A DNA stretch of 64,000 bases. It comes from Pseudomonas syringae (GTDB lineage: Bacteria > Pseudomonadota > Gammaproteobacteria > Pseudomonadales > Pseudomonadaceae). Shown in pieces: positions 8,006 to 17,149 of this stretch. The stretch covers positions 1 to 64,000 of the forward strand of contig NZ_WKEQ01000031.1 of NCBI RefSeq assembly GCF_021605415.1, given 5' to 3'. The notes beneath the pieces were generated by a model. The model did no database searches. It was not told the origin of the DNA and saw only the letters and a list, made by a program, of their open reading frames with translations. The translations under genes and the position numbers were made by a program. Every line of letters begins with the position of its first letter. Position 1 is the stretch's first letter.

Positions 8006-10335
8006 GCTGCCGACTCCACGACTTTCGCGGCGTGGACGTGACGTCCGGCCCACGGCGCGAGGATAAAGCTGAACGCCAGGCCGAGGCTCACCGACAAACC
8101 GAAATTGCTCACCGCTGGCGTGCTCGATACCGCCAGCAAACCGAACGACAGCCAGGTCGTCAGTGCCGCCAGCAGGGTGCCGAGCAGACTCACGGCAGCA
8201 CCGCCGACCTGTTCGCGCATAAGGATCGCGTAATCGACGCTGATCGCCGTCACCAGCAAAAGGCCGAACAGACTGAACAGGGTCAGCGGCTGCCCCAGCC
8301 AACCGAGGCTGGCGAGGCTGCACAGCGCGGCGAGCAGCGGCAGGGCGACGATGCGCAAAGCACCACCGAGGCCGAATGGCAGCATCAGCACCAGCACGAT
8401 CAGCACGCAGGACGCGAGTTTCAGTTCGGCGGCGCTGACCTGGGTGGCGGCGAAAACGTTGTTCAATTCGCCGAGACGATCGACCAGCACCACGCCGGGC
8501 AGATCCAGCGACTGCACCCGTAACAGCGCCGGGTTGTTCAAGCCTTGCAGACTGACCATCGCCGCCACGCCTTCCTCGGTCGGGCCGAGCCATAACGTGC
8601 GATAAGGCTCGCCTAGCGGGCCGGCGAGCGCAGCGTCGATGTCTTCGACGGGCAAGTTCTGCAATTGCTCAAGTTCGTTTTGCAGCGCGGCGACTGGAAC
8701 GCCGAGGTCGAGCAATGGCTGCCAATGCTGCGGCAGCGCAGTCAGCGCTTCGCGGACTTGCTCTTGTTGTTGTGGCGGGCTGACCAGTTGGTTGAGCGCC
8801 AGAAAACCCTGCAACTTGTCGAGATTGACCAGTTGATCCAGACGCTCACTGAGGGCGCTCTGGCGCTCCAGCAATTGCTGCTGATTGGCGGCACGCACGA
8901 GAAAAAACTGGCTGGTCGGCTGATACCCGGTGATGCGTGCGATGGTCTGCGCTTCATCGGTCAAGCGTTGCGGGGCGCCAACCCACTGGCGAATGTCGTT
9001 GCGAGTGTCCAGTTGCAACAGGCCGCCGACGCAGAAGGCGATCAGCACGGCCAGCAGCACCGGCGTTTTTACGTGTTCGAGCAGGGCCTCGCGCAGGCTC
9101 AGCAACCGCTCGGCCACGTTAAGCGGCCACTGCGCCGGGCGCAGCTCGACGTTTTGCAGCAGCGCCGGCAGCAGGCATACCGCCGACAAATACGCGCCAA
9201 GCAAACCGGCGGCAGAGAACACCGCGATCTGGGTTAGCGCTGGAAACGGCGTCCACGCCAACGCCAGGTAGCCAATGGCGCTGGTGGTCAGGCTTAACGT
9301 CAGCCCGGGGAGCGTCAGGCGCAAGGCCGGCCAACTGCGCCAAGGCTTGAGGCTCCAGCTCTTCGACAGATAGTGCAACGGGTAGTCCACCGCCACGCCG
9401 ATCAGACTGGATCCCAGCACCAGCGTCATCACGTGCATGTGGCCGAACAGCGCCACGCACGCCACCGCGCCGAACAGCATGCCGACCAGCACTGGCACAA
9501 ACGCCAGCAACACTCGCCAGCGACGGAATGCCAACAGCAACAGCAAGAGGATGCCAATCGCGGCGCCGCCGCCGACCCAGGTCATTTCGCGGGTGGCTTG
9601 TTGCTGACCGTTGGCGGCATAAAGCAAGCCGCTGGCGGCCAGCAGTTGAACGTCTTTCGTGGCCGCTTCATCGCGGCTGTGTTGCAGCAGGTCGGCGACT
9701 TGCAGCGGCAGGTTCATATCAAACGCATTGCCGGTGGTGCGCGCGCGCAACAGCACCCAACTCTTGCCTTCGGCCTCGGCGATCAGCGCGCCGCTGCCGA
9801 TGTCCAGTTGCACCGCGCCGTGTTGCGGCTGGCTGTTCTGGATGCGGCCGGTCAGACCCAACCAATCGTCCTGGCTCGGCACCAGACTGAAACCGGCGAA
9901 GGGGTCGAACAGCGCTTGCACACGTTGTTGAATGAAGGCGTCCGGCTGTTTGATCAAAAGCTCACGGTCATCCGCCGAAAGCATCGCCAGCCGCCCTTGC
10001 AGCAATTGCGTGCGCAGGGTCGGCAGATCCGCTTGCAGGTTCCACTGCACTGTTTCGAACAGTCCACTGGACTGCCACTGCTCGCCGAGAGTCTGTGCCA
10101 TCGCGACCGCTTGCTGGCGATCCGCGTGACCGACCAGCACCAGCATTTCGCGATTGAGCGGTTCCTGCATGCGTTGTTCGGCGCGCAGTTCCAGAGCGTC
10201 AGGGCTGGTGCCGGGTACCAGTTCCATCAGGTTGGCCGACAGCGGCGCGCCGTTGCGCCACTGCCAGCCGCCCAGCGCGACGACTGCCAGCAGCAGGATC
10301 AGGAACAGCCACGGCAGCCTGCGTTCATTCAGCAA
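8002..10335 (-). CDS. apeM: MMPL/RND-type exporter (ApeM-type)
   Basis: A 777-residue inner-membrane protein of the MMPL family. It has an N-terminal membrane anchor, a periplasmic loop (about 30-245), a block of five to six membrane segments (250-400), a second periplasmic loop (435-630) and a second membrane block (640-770). In ape clusters this protein is thought to move the aryl polyene lipid from the inner membrane towards the LolA-like carrier encoded just upstream. The reading frame opens with TTG at 10335, with GGAG about ten bases before it; no ATG exists nearby in frame. It overlaps the LolA-like gene by 11 bases. Confidence 0.88.
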   Translation of the reverse strand: MLNERRLPWLFLILLLAVVALGGWQWRNGAPLSANLMELVPGTSPDALELRAEQRMQEPLNREMLVLVGHADRQQAVAMAQTLGEQWQSSGLFETVQWNLQADLPTLRTQLLQGRLAMLSADDRELLIKQPDAFIQQRVQALFDPFAGFSLVPSQDDWLGLTGRIQNSQPQHGAVQLDIGSGALIAEAEGKSWVLLRARTTGNAFDMNLPLQVADLLQHSRDEAATKDVQLLAASGLLYAANGQQQATREMTWVGGGAAIGILLLLLLAFRRWRVLLAFVPVLVGMLFGAVACVALFGHMHVMTLVLGSSLIGVAVDYPLHYLSKSWSLKPWRSWPALRLTLPGLTLSLTTSAIGYLALAWTPFPALTQIAVFSAAGLLGAYLSAVCLLPALLQNVELRPAQWPLNVAERLLSLREALLEHVKTPVLLAVLIAFCVGGLLQLDTRNDIRQWVGAPQRLTDEAQTIARITGYQPTSQFFLVRAANQQQLLERQSALSERLDQLVNLDKLQGFLALNQLVSPPQQQEQVREALTALPQHWQPLLDLGVPVAALQNELEQLQNLPVEDIDAALAGPLGEPYRTLWLGPTEEGVAAMVSLQGLNNPALLRVQSLDLPGVVLVDRLGELNNVFAATQVSAAELKLASCVLIVLVLMLPFGLGGALRIVALPLLAALCSLASLGWLGQPLTLFSLFGLLLVTAISVDYAILMREQVGGAAVSLLGTLLAALTTWLSFGLLAVSSTPAVSNFGLSVSLGLAFSFILAPWAGRHVHAAKVVESAA

Positions 10336-10927
10336 AGTCGTGCTGCTCCGCGTCGTTCAACGGTTGCTCGGCCGTGCTGTCCTGCATGCGCAACACGGTG
10401 CTGTCGCCCTGTGTCTCCAGCAGTTCGATGGTCTGCACCAGCGCGCCGCCGTCGATGTTGATCTGGTTGAACACTTGTTTGAGCAACACGGAGCGGGGCG
10501 TCAGGGTGAGTTTCCACTGCTGAGCGTCGCCGCTCAGGGACAAGTCGAAGTCCCGTTGCAGACCACTGCTGTCGCCTTGCAGCACCGCGAGGAACAAGCG
10601 GTTCTGCTCGGCCCCGGCGCTCTTGCTCGGCAGCACTTGCCAGCCACTGCCATCACGCCGGGCGATGCCGTTGGCGGTGATGCGGTAATCCTGTTGCAGC
10701 GGGGTTTTCAGCAGCCAGAGCAATCCGTGGTTTTTCGCGAGGACAAACGTGCCCTGGCTGACCAGCGGCTGCGGCAAGGCGCGCAGGTGTTTTTCTTGTA
10801 CGAACCGGCCGTGGATCACGTCCGGCTTCGCCAGTTGCGCGCTGAGTTGTTGCAGGTCGAAAGCGTGAGCCAGCGACGACAAACCCAGCAGTACCGACAC
10901 CCCCAAACATCTGAAAACTCTGTTCAT
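10325..10927 (-). CDS. apeL: LolA-like periplasmic lipid carrier (ApeL-type)
   Basis: A 200-residue protein with a cleavable signal peptide (MNRVFRCLGVSVLLGLSSLAHA). The following LolA-like fold shows the family patterns GRFVQEKHLRALPQPLVSQG and LLWLLKTPLQQDYRI. It is taken to carry a hydrophobic polyene or its lipid precursor across the periplasm, in partnership with the MMPL exporter and the DUF3261 lipoprotein. It starts at an ATG overlapping the thioesterase stop (ATGA). Confidence 0.88.
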   Translation of the reverse strand: MNRVFRCLGVSVLLGLSSLAHAFDLQQLSAQLAKPDVIHGRFVQEKHLRALPQPLVSQGTFVLAKNHGLLWLLKTPLQQDYRITANGIARRDGSGWQVLPSKSAGAEQNRLFLAVLQGDSSGLQRDFDLSLSGDAQQWKLTLTPRSVLLKQVFNQINIDGGALVQTIELLETQGDSTVLRMQDSTAEQPLNDAEQHDFAE

Positions 10928-11349
10928 CGCAGCATCCTTTCCACGGCTTCGGTGAAGACTTTCGGTGACACCAGTTGCATTTCGCGACTGCTCACCTCGA
11001 CGGCGACCTGCACGGAGCTGGCGCGGGTCAGGCGCTCGCCGGTTTGCAGGTCGCTGATCAGATAATTGATCTTCAGTCGGTTTTCCCATTCCACCAGATT
11101 GGCTCGCACATTCAGGCGCTGACCGAACACCGCGCCGCGCACGTAGCGCAGTTGCAGGTCGATGATTGGCCAGGCGTAACCGGACGCGACCATGTCGGTG
11201 TAGTTGTGGCCGATCTTGTCGAGCAGCGCGCACCTCGCCACTTCGAGGTATTTGACGTAATGCCCGTGCCAGACCACGTGCATGGTGTCGACGTCGAAGA
11301 ACGGCACGAGGATTTCCGTGTCGGCGTGCAACACCCCGGCGCTACGCAT
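10924..11349 (-). CDS. apeK: Hotdog-fold acyl thioesterase (ApeK-type)
   Basis: A 141-residue thioesterase of the 4-hydroxybenzoyl-CoA/YbgC type. The motif FFDVDTMHVVWHGHYVKYLE (residues 17-36) contains the catalytic Asp and the conserved His/Tyr pattern. In ape systems this enzyme is thought to hydrolyse stalled or finished acyl-ACP. Its start lies eight bases inside the end of the ammonia-lyase gene. Confidence 0.88.
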   Translation of the reverse strand: MRSAGVLHADTEILVPFFDVDTMHVVWHGHYVKYLEVARCALLDKIGHNYTDMVASGYAWPIIDLQLRYVRGAVFGQRLNVRANLVEWENRLKINYLISDLQTGERLTRASSVQVAVEVSSREMQLVSPKVFTEAVERMLR

Positions 11350-12886
11350 GCAGCCTCCAGTGTTGCGCGGCGATGCGTTGCAGGCACAGGCGCAATTCGC
11401 CTTCCAGTGCGCGGTCTTCGATTACCGGCGGGAAGTCGACGGCCAGTTGTTCGTGCATGGCGGCCAGGGCTGGCGGCAACGGACGTGCGTCCTCATCGCG
11501 ACCGCGCAGCCAGACGCCTTGATTGGCGGCGAGCAGGGTGGCGGCGGCGACTTGTTCGGTCAGCTCCAGCACACGGATCGCATCGCGGGCGGCGATGGTG
11601 CCCATGCTGACCTTGTCCTGGTTGTGGCATTCGGTAGAGCGCGAAAACACACTGGCCGGCATGGTGTTTTTGAGCGCTTCGGCAGTCCAGGCGCTGGTGC
11701 CGATCTGCACAGCCTTGAAGCCGTGATTGAGCATCGCCCGATCCGCGCTGGCACCGGACAGGTTGCTCGGCAAGCCATGGTTGTACCGCTCATCCACCAG
11801 CAGCGCGAGCTGACGATCGAGCAGGTCGGCAACGTTGGCGACGAGGTTTTTCAGGCTGTCCATGGCAAAGGCGATATGGCCGCCGTAGAAGTGCCCGCCG
11901 TGCAGCACGCGCTCGGCTTCGGCGTCGATGATCGGGTTGTCGTTGGCGCTGTTGAGCTCGATCTCGATGAACGAACGCAGCCAGTTCAGGCTGTCGGCCA
12001 AGACGCCCAGCACATGCGGTGCGCAACGCAGGGAGTAGCGATCTTGTAAACGGTGCAACGGCGCGGTCGGCGCATCAATCGCCAGATCCTTGCGTAGCCA
12101 TGCGGCCACTTGCATCTGCCCCGGGTGCGGCTTGGCGGCGAACAGGCGCTCGTCGAAGTGTTCGGGGTTGCCTTGCAGCGCCACCACGTTGAGCGCGGTG
12201 ATGCGCGTGGCCAGTTGCAGCAGGTAGTCGGCGCGGGCGTAGGCGAGGCAGGCGAGGCCGGTCATGACGGCGGTGCCGTTCATCAGCGCCAACGCTTCTT
12301 TGGGACGCAGCACCAGCGGCGTCCAGCCCAGTTCGCGGTGTACGTCGACGGACGCACGGCGCTCGCCGCGGAACATCACGTCGCGCTCGCCGGACAAGGT
12401 CGCGGCGACATAGGACAGCGGCGTCAGATCGCCGCTGGCGCCGACCGAGCCTTCTTCCGGGATCAGCGGCAAGATGTCGTGTTCAAGAAACGCATGCAGA
12501 CGCTCAAGCAGTTCAACGCGCACGCCGGAGACGCCATGGCACAGCGACTGCAATCGCGCCGCCAGCACCGCGCGGGTGGCTTGGGCGTCGAGCAGTTTGC
12601 CCAGTCCGCAACCGTGGAAGGTGTAGAGATGACGCGGCAGCGCCTCGACGTGATGCAGCGGCACCGCGACCACGCAGGAATCACCGTACCCGGTGGTCAC
12701 GCCGTAAATCACACCTTCCTTGTCCAGCAGCGAATCAAGAAACTGCGCGCCCTTGGCGATGCGCTGGCGATAACCGGCATCGCTCTGCAACTGCACGGGC
12801 GCCTGACGGTTGGCCAAGGCCAGCACGTCTTCGATGCGCAGAGGGCGTTCGCCGAAGGTTACCGGCTCAAGATTTGGCGTCGTCAT
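11342..12886 (-). CDS. HAL/PAL/TAL-family aromatic amino acid ammonia-lyase
   Basis: A 514-residue MIO-dependent lyase. Ala150-Ser151-Gly152 in GSVGASGDLTPLSYVA forms the MIO cofactor, and Tyr61 in YGVTTGYGDS is the catalytic loop tyrosine. The substrate-selectivity pair aligns to Phe90-His91 in LYTFHGCG, unlike the Ser-His of histidine lyases and the His-Leu of bacterial tyrosine lyases. In an aryl polyene operon it most likely makes cinnamate or 4-coumarate from phenylalanine or tyrosine, giving the aryl starter that the ligase domain at 14668-16347 activates. The real substrate cannot be read from sequence. It is coupled by overlaps on both sides. Confidence 0.85.
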   Translation of the reverse strand: MTTPNLEPVTFGERPLRIEDVLALANRQAPVQLQSDAGYRQRIAKGAQFLDSLLDKEGVIYGVTTGYGDSCVVAVPLHHVEALPRHLYTFHGCGLGKLLDAQATRAVLAARLQSLCHGVSGVRVELLERLHAFLEHDILPLIPEEGSVGASGDLTPLSYVAATLSGERDVMFRGERRASVDVHRELGWTPLVLRPKEALALMNGTAVMTGLACLAYARADYLLQLATRITALNVVALQGNPEHFDERLFAAKPHPGQMQVAAWLRKDLAIDAPTAPLHRLQDRYSLRCAPHVLGVLADSLNWLRSFIEIELNSANDNPIIDAEAERVLHGGHFYGGHIAFAMDSLKNLVANVADLLDRQLALLVDERYNHGLPSNLSGASADRAMLNHGFKAVQIGTSAWTAEALKNTMPASVFSRSTECHNQDKVSMGTIAARDAIRVLELTEQVAAATLLAANQGVWLRGRDEDARPLPPALAAMHEQLAVDFPPVIEDRALEGELRLCLQRIAAQHWRLHA

Positions 12887-13814
12887 CGGTCTTCCAGAAT
12901 GGGTAAAAGTTGAACCATTGGTGCGGCGCTTCGAGGCAATAGTGACTCAGGCGCTCGGCATAGCGGGTCGTCCACTGATGAATGACCTGCTCGCGCTCGC
13001 TGCGCTTCCACGTCACGGCGTCGGCGAAGGGTTCGAGGGTCAGGCGATAGTGGCCGTCGGGTTGTTTCAGACACATCAGCAGGTTGACCGGGCATTTCAG
13101 CAGACCGGCCAGCAGCCACGGGCCTTGCGGGAATGGCGCGGGATGGCCGAGGAAGTCCACGGTCACGCTGCGTCCGCCGTGCAGCGGCACGCGATCGCCG
13201 GCAATTGCCAGCCATTCGCCGCGCTCCAGGCGTTCGTGCAGTTGCAGCATGATCACCGGATCCAGTTCGCTGACCTGAATCAGGCGCAGATTGGTCGCCC
13301 CGGCTTCGCCCAGCAAACGATTGAATTGTTCGGCGTGCTTGGTGTGCACCAGCACGTTCATCGTGACCTTTTCGCCGATCTCGGCCAGTGCCCGGCACAC
13401 CTCGAGGTTGCCCAGGTGCGCGCCGACCAGCAGTTGCCCGCGACTGCCACGCAGTTGGTTGCGCAACAGCGCCGGGTCGATGATTTCGATCTGCTCGATG
13501 CGCAGCTTGCCATTCCACACGTCGAGCTTGTCCAGCAGGGAGTCGGCAAACGCCATGAACTGGCCAAACACTCGCCAATGGCTTGGGCGCAGATCGCTGC
13601 GGCCGGCCCAGTCGGCCAGGCGCTGCTGGTATTGCCAGGCACTGCGGCGCGCGGTGCGACCGAACAGGAAAAAGTACAGAACGATGCCGTACAGCAAGGG
13701 ACTCAACAGGCGTCGACCCAACACCTTCGCCGCCAGCGCGGTGAATTTCATCAGCAGGAAACTGCCGCGTTCTTCGCGGTCGGCCCAGTGGTTTTTATCG
13801 CCCCTGGTCGTCAT
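12867..13814 (-). CDS. LpxL/HtrB-like lysophospholipid acyltransferase
   Basis: A 315-residue membrane-associated acyltransferase with the HX4E catalytic motif in GAHLGNLEVCRA and an N-terminal hydrophobic segment (LLYGIVLYFFLFG). It belongs to the lipid A acyltransferase family. In E. coli ApeJ this domain is joined to a glycosyltransferase. Here the two are separate genes with an ATGA overlap, the glycosyltransferase coming first. The likely role is transfer of the polyene acyl chain to a glycolipid anchor. It ends 20 bases inside the ammonia-lyase gene. Confidence 0.85.
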   Translation of the reverse strand: MTTRGDKNHWADREERGSFLLMKFTALAAKVLGRRLLSPLLYGIVLYFFLFGRTARRSAWQYQQRLADWAGRSDLRPSHWRVFGQFMAFADSLLDKLDVWNGKLRIEQIEIIDPALLRNQLRGSRGQLLVGAHLGNLEVCRALAEIGEKVTMNVLVHTKHAEQFNRLLGEAGATNLRLIQVSELDPVIMLQLHERLERGEWLAIAGDRVPLHGGRSVTVDFLGHPAPFPQGPWLLAGLLKCPVNLLMCLKQPDGHYRLTLEPFADAVTWKRSEREQVIHQWTTRYAERLSHYCLEAPHQWFNFYPFWKTDDDAKS

Positions 13815-14545
13815 GTGCGCCACCGTCGCCAGAGGATCACCGGGATGCGCAGCAACATGCCGAAGAACAGCCGCGTGTGCATGCTGGAAATCAGCACGTT
13901 GTCGTGGAACAGGCGAAAGTGCGACACGCCGTCCAGCGGATAGTGAACGCTGGTTTGCAGCCAGCGCATCGGCTGGTTGCGCCACGACAGGCGCACGAGG
14001 ATGTCGGAATCGAAATCCATGCGCTTGCCGATTTTTGCCGAGTCGATCACCGCCAGAGTTGGCGCCAGCGGATACACGCGAAAACCGCACATTGAATCGC
14101 GGATTTGCAGCGACAGGCTGTTGATCCAGACCATGACGTGGGTGAGGTAGCGCGCGTACAAGCGACCCTTGGGCACGCTGGCGTCGTAGAGCGGATAGCC
14201 GCAGATCAACGCTTCGGGGTGGGCGCGTGATTCGTCGATGAAACGGGCGACGTCTTGTAAGTCATGCTGACCATCGGCGTCGACCTGCAAGGCATGGCTG
14301 AAACCCAGCCGCGCCGCTTCACGCAGCCCGGTCATCACCGCGCCGCCCTTGCCCTGATTGGCGGTGAGACGTACCAGATGCACGTTGTCGCGGAAGGCCA
14401 ATTCATCCAGCACCGCCGCACAGGATTTGCTGCTGGCGTCATCCACCAGAATGCACGGCAGACCTTGGGCGAGGAGGGCCTCGACCACGGTGGTGATCGC
14501 GGTTTCGTGGTTGTAGACCGGGATCACGGCGCAGGGGTTATGCAT
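13811..14545 (-). CDS. apeJ: Family 2 glycosyltransferase (first half of ApeJ)
   Basis: A 244-residue GT2 enzyme. AVIPVYNHE (residues 5-13) opens the nucleotide-sugar fold, LVDDAS and QVDADGQHD carry the metal-binding acidic residues, and GGAVMTGLREA is a family pattern. It probably builds the sugar part of the polyene lipid. The start is the ATG at 14545, with GGAG ten bases upstream; an upstream in-frame extension would read through a REP element and is rejected. With the acyltransferase that follows it corresponds to the fused ApeJ of E. coli. Confidence 0.82.
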   Translation of the reverse strand: MHNPCAVIPVYNHETAITTVVEALLAQGLPCILVDDASSKSCAAVLDELAFRDNVHLVRLTANQGKGGAVMTGLREAARLGFSHALQVDADGQHDLQDVARFIDESRAHPEALICGYPLYDASVPKGRLYARYLTHVMVWINSLSLQIRDSMCGFRVYPLAPTLAVIDSAKIGKRMDFDSDILVRLSWRNQPMRWLQTSVHYPLDGVSHFRLFHDNVLISSMHTRLFFGMLLRIPVILWRRWRT

Positions 14546-14580
14546 GATGGGGCACTCCCGATGGACCGCAGTGACTGCTT

Positions 14581-14642
14581 CGCGAGCAGGCTCGCTCCCG
14601 CACGGATTGGCGCGGGCCATTGTAGGAGCGAGCCTGCTCGCG
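14581..14642. repeat. REPIN-type inverted repeat in the operon
   Basis: Arms CGCGAGCAGGCTCGCTCC (14581-14598) and GGAGCGAGCCTGCTCGCG (14625-14642) are perfect inverted copies. A further small hairpin, TGAGTGC/GCACTCA, follows at 14645-14661. Together they fill the 122-base gap between the ligase stop and the glycosyltransferase start, the only sizeable gap in the upstream half of the operon. Confidence 0.85.
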
Positions 14643-14667
14643 ATTGAGTGCGCAGCACTCACCGAGA

Positions 14668-16347
14668 TTACGCATCGCTACCTCCCAGCAATATCCGGCC
14701 GCTTGAGCAGGTCGCCGTGTCATTGCGGAAAGTGAAATACAGCTTGCCGCGCTCAGGGTCGAAGCGCAGGTGCAACTGGATTTCATCGCCGGGACGCACC
14801 AATTGCTGGAACTTCAGCACTTCCATCCCGGCAAATGTGCCAGGCAGGCCAAGCAATTGCTGGCCGAGCTTCAGCGCCCATTCGACTTGCACCACGCCGG
14901 GTAAAACCGGCGCTTTCGGGAAGTGGCCGCTGAAGTACGCCAGGTCGGGCGGAACGCTTAATTGAAGGTTCCACTCACCGTCGGTTTCCAGCTGGTCGAG
15001 CACTTCCGGCAGTTTCGGCCGAGGCGCGAGCAACAAGGCGTCGACCTGTGCCTGGGGCAGTTTGCCCTGAGTGTTCAGCGGCAATTGGCGCACCAGCCGC
15101 CAGCGTCGAGGCAAGGCGATGGCTTCGCAGTGCTGGCTCAGGTACAGGCGCAGGGTTTCAGTGAGATGACGACGGCCCTGTTCGCGCAAGGCAAACAGGC
15201 CGGCGTCATTGAGCACCAGCAAGGCGCCGAGTGAGGCACGGTTTTCCTGCACCACGCCAAGCCGCGCTTCGGCGACCCACGGATGAGCCATGAGCGCTTG
15301 TTCGAGCATCGGCAGGGAAACGCGTTTTTCTTCCAGTTTGACGATGCGGTCGAGCCGGCCGAGCAGTTCGAAGCGGCCATCGGCCTCGATGCGCGCGGCG
15401 TCGGCGGTGTGTTCGACATGCCCGGCGGGCAGATACGAGGAGGCAATCAGCAACGCGCCATCGCTGTCCTGGTTCAGTTCGACATCGGCGAACGGCTGCC
15501 AGAGGCTTTCGCCCTGACGCCAGGCGATGCCGCCGGTTTCCGAACTGCCGAGGATTTCCGTCGGCCACTGGCCCAGCCTTTGATGCAGGCTGACGGCGGC
15601 ATCGGCCGGCAGCGCGCCGCCGGAGGAAAACACCCGACGCACGGCGCTCAGGGCCGGCCAGTCAAGGTTGTCGCCCATGCGCTTGAGCAGCGCCGGGCTG
15701 GCGATCCAGGCGAAGGCCGGACATTCACGGCTGGCGCGTTGCAAGTCTTCCGGAAACGCCAGTTGTTTGCGCACGAACAGGCGCCCGGCGCACAACGGCC
15801 ACAGCACGCGGAACAGCAGGCCGTAAATATGTTGTGCGGCGACACTGCCAATGATGCAGGCCTGACCCAGATCCGCGCCCCACAGCTGCTCCAGCGCTTC
15901 GACTTCATTGGCCAGTTGCCGCACGGTTTTGTCGATGCGCTTGGGTTCGCCGCTGGAGCCGGAGGTGCACAGGCTCAAGGTGCAGCGGTCGAGATTCAGT
16001 TCGGCTTCGGCCAGCGGTTCTTGTCGCAAGTCGCTCAAATGCGCATCGCCGGCCTGATCGGTCAGCCATAGATCGACGTCACCTGACCAGCGCTGGCGAG
16101 TTTGCGGTTGCAGATCCGAAGGCAGCAACACACTGACGCCTGCGCGCCAGGCACCCAGCAGCGCAATCGCGAGCTCGGCGGCATCGTCCAGATGCACCGC
16201 CAGACGTTTTACGCCTTGGGCTTGCAAACCGGCGGCGAGGCTCAGCGCCTGCTCACGCAGCTGTGCGTGATCCAATGCCGGCGCGACGGTCACGGCGCGT
16301 CGCGGCAGTTCCTTGAGCAACAACTGCTCAAGTTTTATCCAATTCAT
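14668..16347 (-). CDS. apeH: Acyl-ACP/aryl-ACP synthetase fused to a dehydratase domain (ApeH-ApeI)
   Basis: A 559-residue two-domain protein. The N-terminal 440 residues form an AMP-forming ligase: LCTSGSSGEPK (phosphate loop), GSSETGGIAW, GRLDRIVKLEEKRV (hinge) and a late lysine in NTQGKLPQ. It should activate the aryl acid starter and load it on an ACP. The last 110 residues are a FabA/FabZ-like hotdog domain with the His motif YFSGHFPKAPVLPGV, equivalent to ApeI. In E. coli these are separate genes, so this is a natural fusion. The ATG at 16347 overlaps the membrane-protein stop (ATGA); an ATG at 16380 would lie inside that gene. Confidence 0.88.
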   Translation of the reverse strand: MNWIKLEQLLLKELPRRAVTVAPALDHAQLREQALSLAAGLQAQGVKRLAVHLDDAAELAIALLGAWRAGVSVLLPSDLQPQTRQRWSGDVDLWLTDQAGDAHLSDLRQEPLAEAELNLDRCTLSLCTSGSSGEPKRIDKTVRQLANEVEALEQLWGADLGQACIIGSVAAQHIYGLLFRVLWPLCAGRLFVRKQLAFPEDLQRASRECPAFAWIASPALLKRMGDNLDWPALSAVRRVFSSGGALPADAAVSLHQRLGQWPTEILGSSETGGIAWRQGESLWQPFADVELNQDSDGALLIASSYLPAGHVEHTADAARIEADGRFELLGRLDRIVKLEEKRVSLPMLEQALMAHPWVAEARLGVVQENRASLGALLVLNDAGLFALREQGRRHLTETLRLYLSQHCEAIALPRRWRLVRQLPLNTQGKLPQAQVDALLLAPRPKLPEVLDQLETDGEWNLQLSVPPDLAYFSGHFPKAPVLPGVVQVEWALKLGQQLLGLPGTFAGMEVLKFQQLVRPGDEIQLHLRFDPERGKLYFTFRNDTATCSSGRILLGGSDA

Positions 16348-16889
16348 CGGCGGCCTCTTACCCGTTGTCGTATTAGCCATTCAATGGCAAACATCAGGCC
16401 GATCAGTCCGTAGGAGATCAGGCCGGTGTACAACATCCACCAATCCAGCGGCGCCCACAGGGTGAGGAGGGCGGCGCATAAACCGTTGCAAAAGAAAAAC
16501 ACGCTCCAGGCCACAGTGACCCGGCGGGTATAGGGGATGGCCTGGGGCGGCAATTCCGGCTCGCGTAAACGTGCCAGACGTTCAACCATCGGCGTGCCGT
16601 ATTTCAGGCTCAGGCTGAACAACGCCAGCATGAAACCGCTGATCAGCACCGGATACCACCGCAACAGCACCGGGCTGTCGAACAACGCCAGCAGCAGGCA
16701 AAACACAATCGCGACCACCGCCATCCACACGCTACCGGGCTTGCGCTCGCCGGTCAGTGCGCGGGCCAGCCACAGGCTGCCCAGCAGCAGGCCGAACTGC
16801 CACGGCGCAAAATGCTCCATGCCGAAATACACCGCAAAGGGATACAGCAGGCCCGCCAGCAGCAGGCCGAGGCCGATCAATCGGCTCAT
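16344..16889 (-). CDS. apeG: COG4648-type inner-membrane protein (ApeG-type)
   Basis: A 181-residue membrane protein with about five or six hydrophobic segments and no catalytic motif that I recognise. A protein of this kind is conserved between the ACP and ligase genes in aryl polyene clusters. Its role is unknown. Both ends overlap neighbours by ATGA. Confidence 0.8.
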   Translation of the reverse strand: MSRLIGLGLLLAGLLYPFAVYFGMEHFAPWQFGLLLGSLWLARALTGERKPGSVWMAVVAIVFCLLLALFDSPVLLRWYPVLISGFMLALFSLSLKYGTPMVERLARLREPELPPQAIPYTRRVTVAWSVFFFCNGLCAALLTLWAPLDWWMLYTGLISYGLIGLMFAIEWLIRQRVRGRR

Positions 16890-17140
16890 GCGGTCGGTTG
16901 AACCAGGCGCGACACCGCGTCGACCACGTCACCGACGGTACGCACCGACTTGAATTCCTCGGCGGCGATTTTCTTGCCGGTCTGGCGCTTGATGTGATCG
17001 ATCAGATCGACCGCGTCGATGCTGTCGATTTCCAGATCCTGATACAGGTTCGATTCGAGGCTGATGCGCGAAGGCTCCAGCTCAAACAGTTCGACCAAAG
17101 CGTCACGCAGGGTAATGAAGATATCGTCACGAGTTTGCAT
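16886..17140 (-). CDS. apeF: Acyl carrier protein (ApeF-type)
   Basis: An 84-residue acyl carrier protein. The phosphopantetheine serine is in DLEIDSIDAVDL. The protein is acidic and helical as expected. It follows the other ACP after a nine-base gap. Two ACPs are typical of ape clusters, and one may hold the starter while the other holds extender units; which does which is not visible. Confidence 0.9.
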   Translation of the reverse strand: MQTRDDIFITLRDALVELFELEPSRISLESNLYQDLEIDSIDAVDLIDHIKRQTGKKIAAEEFKSVRTVGDVVDAVSRLVQPTA

Positions 17141-17149
17141 GGTCCGGTC

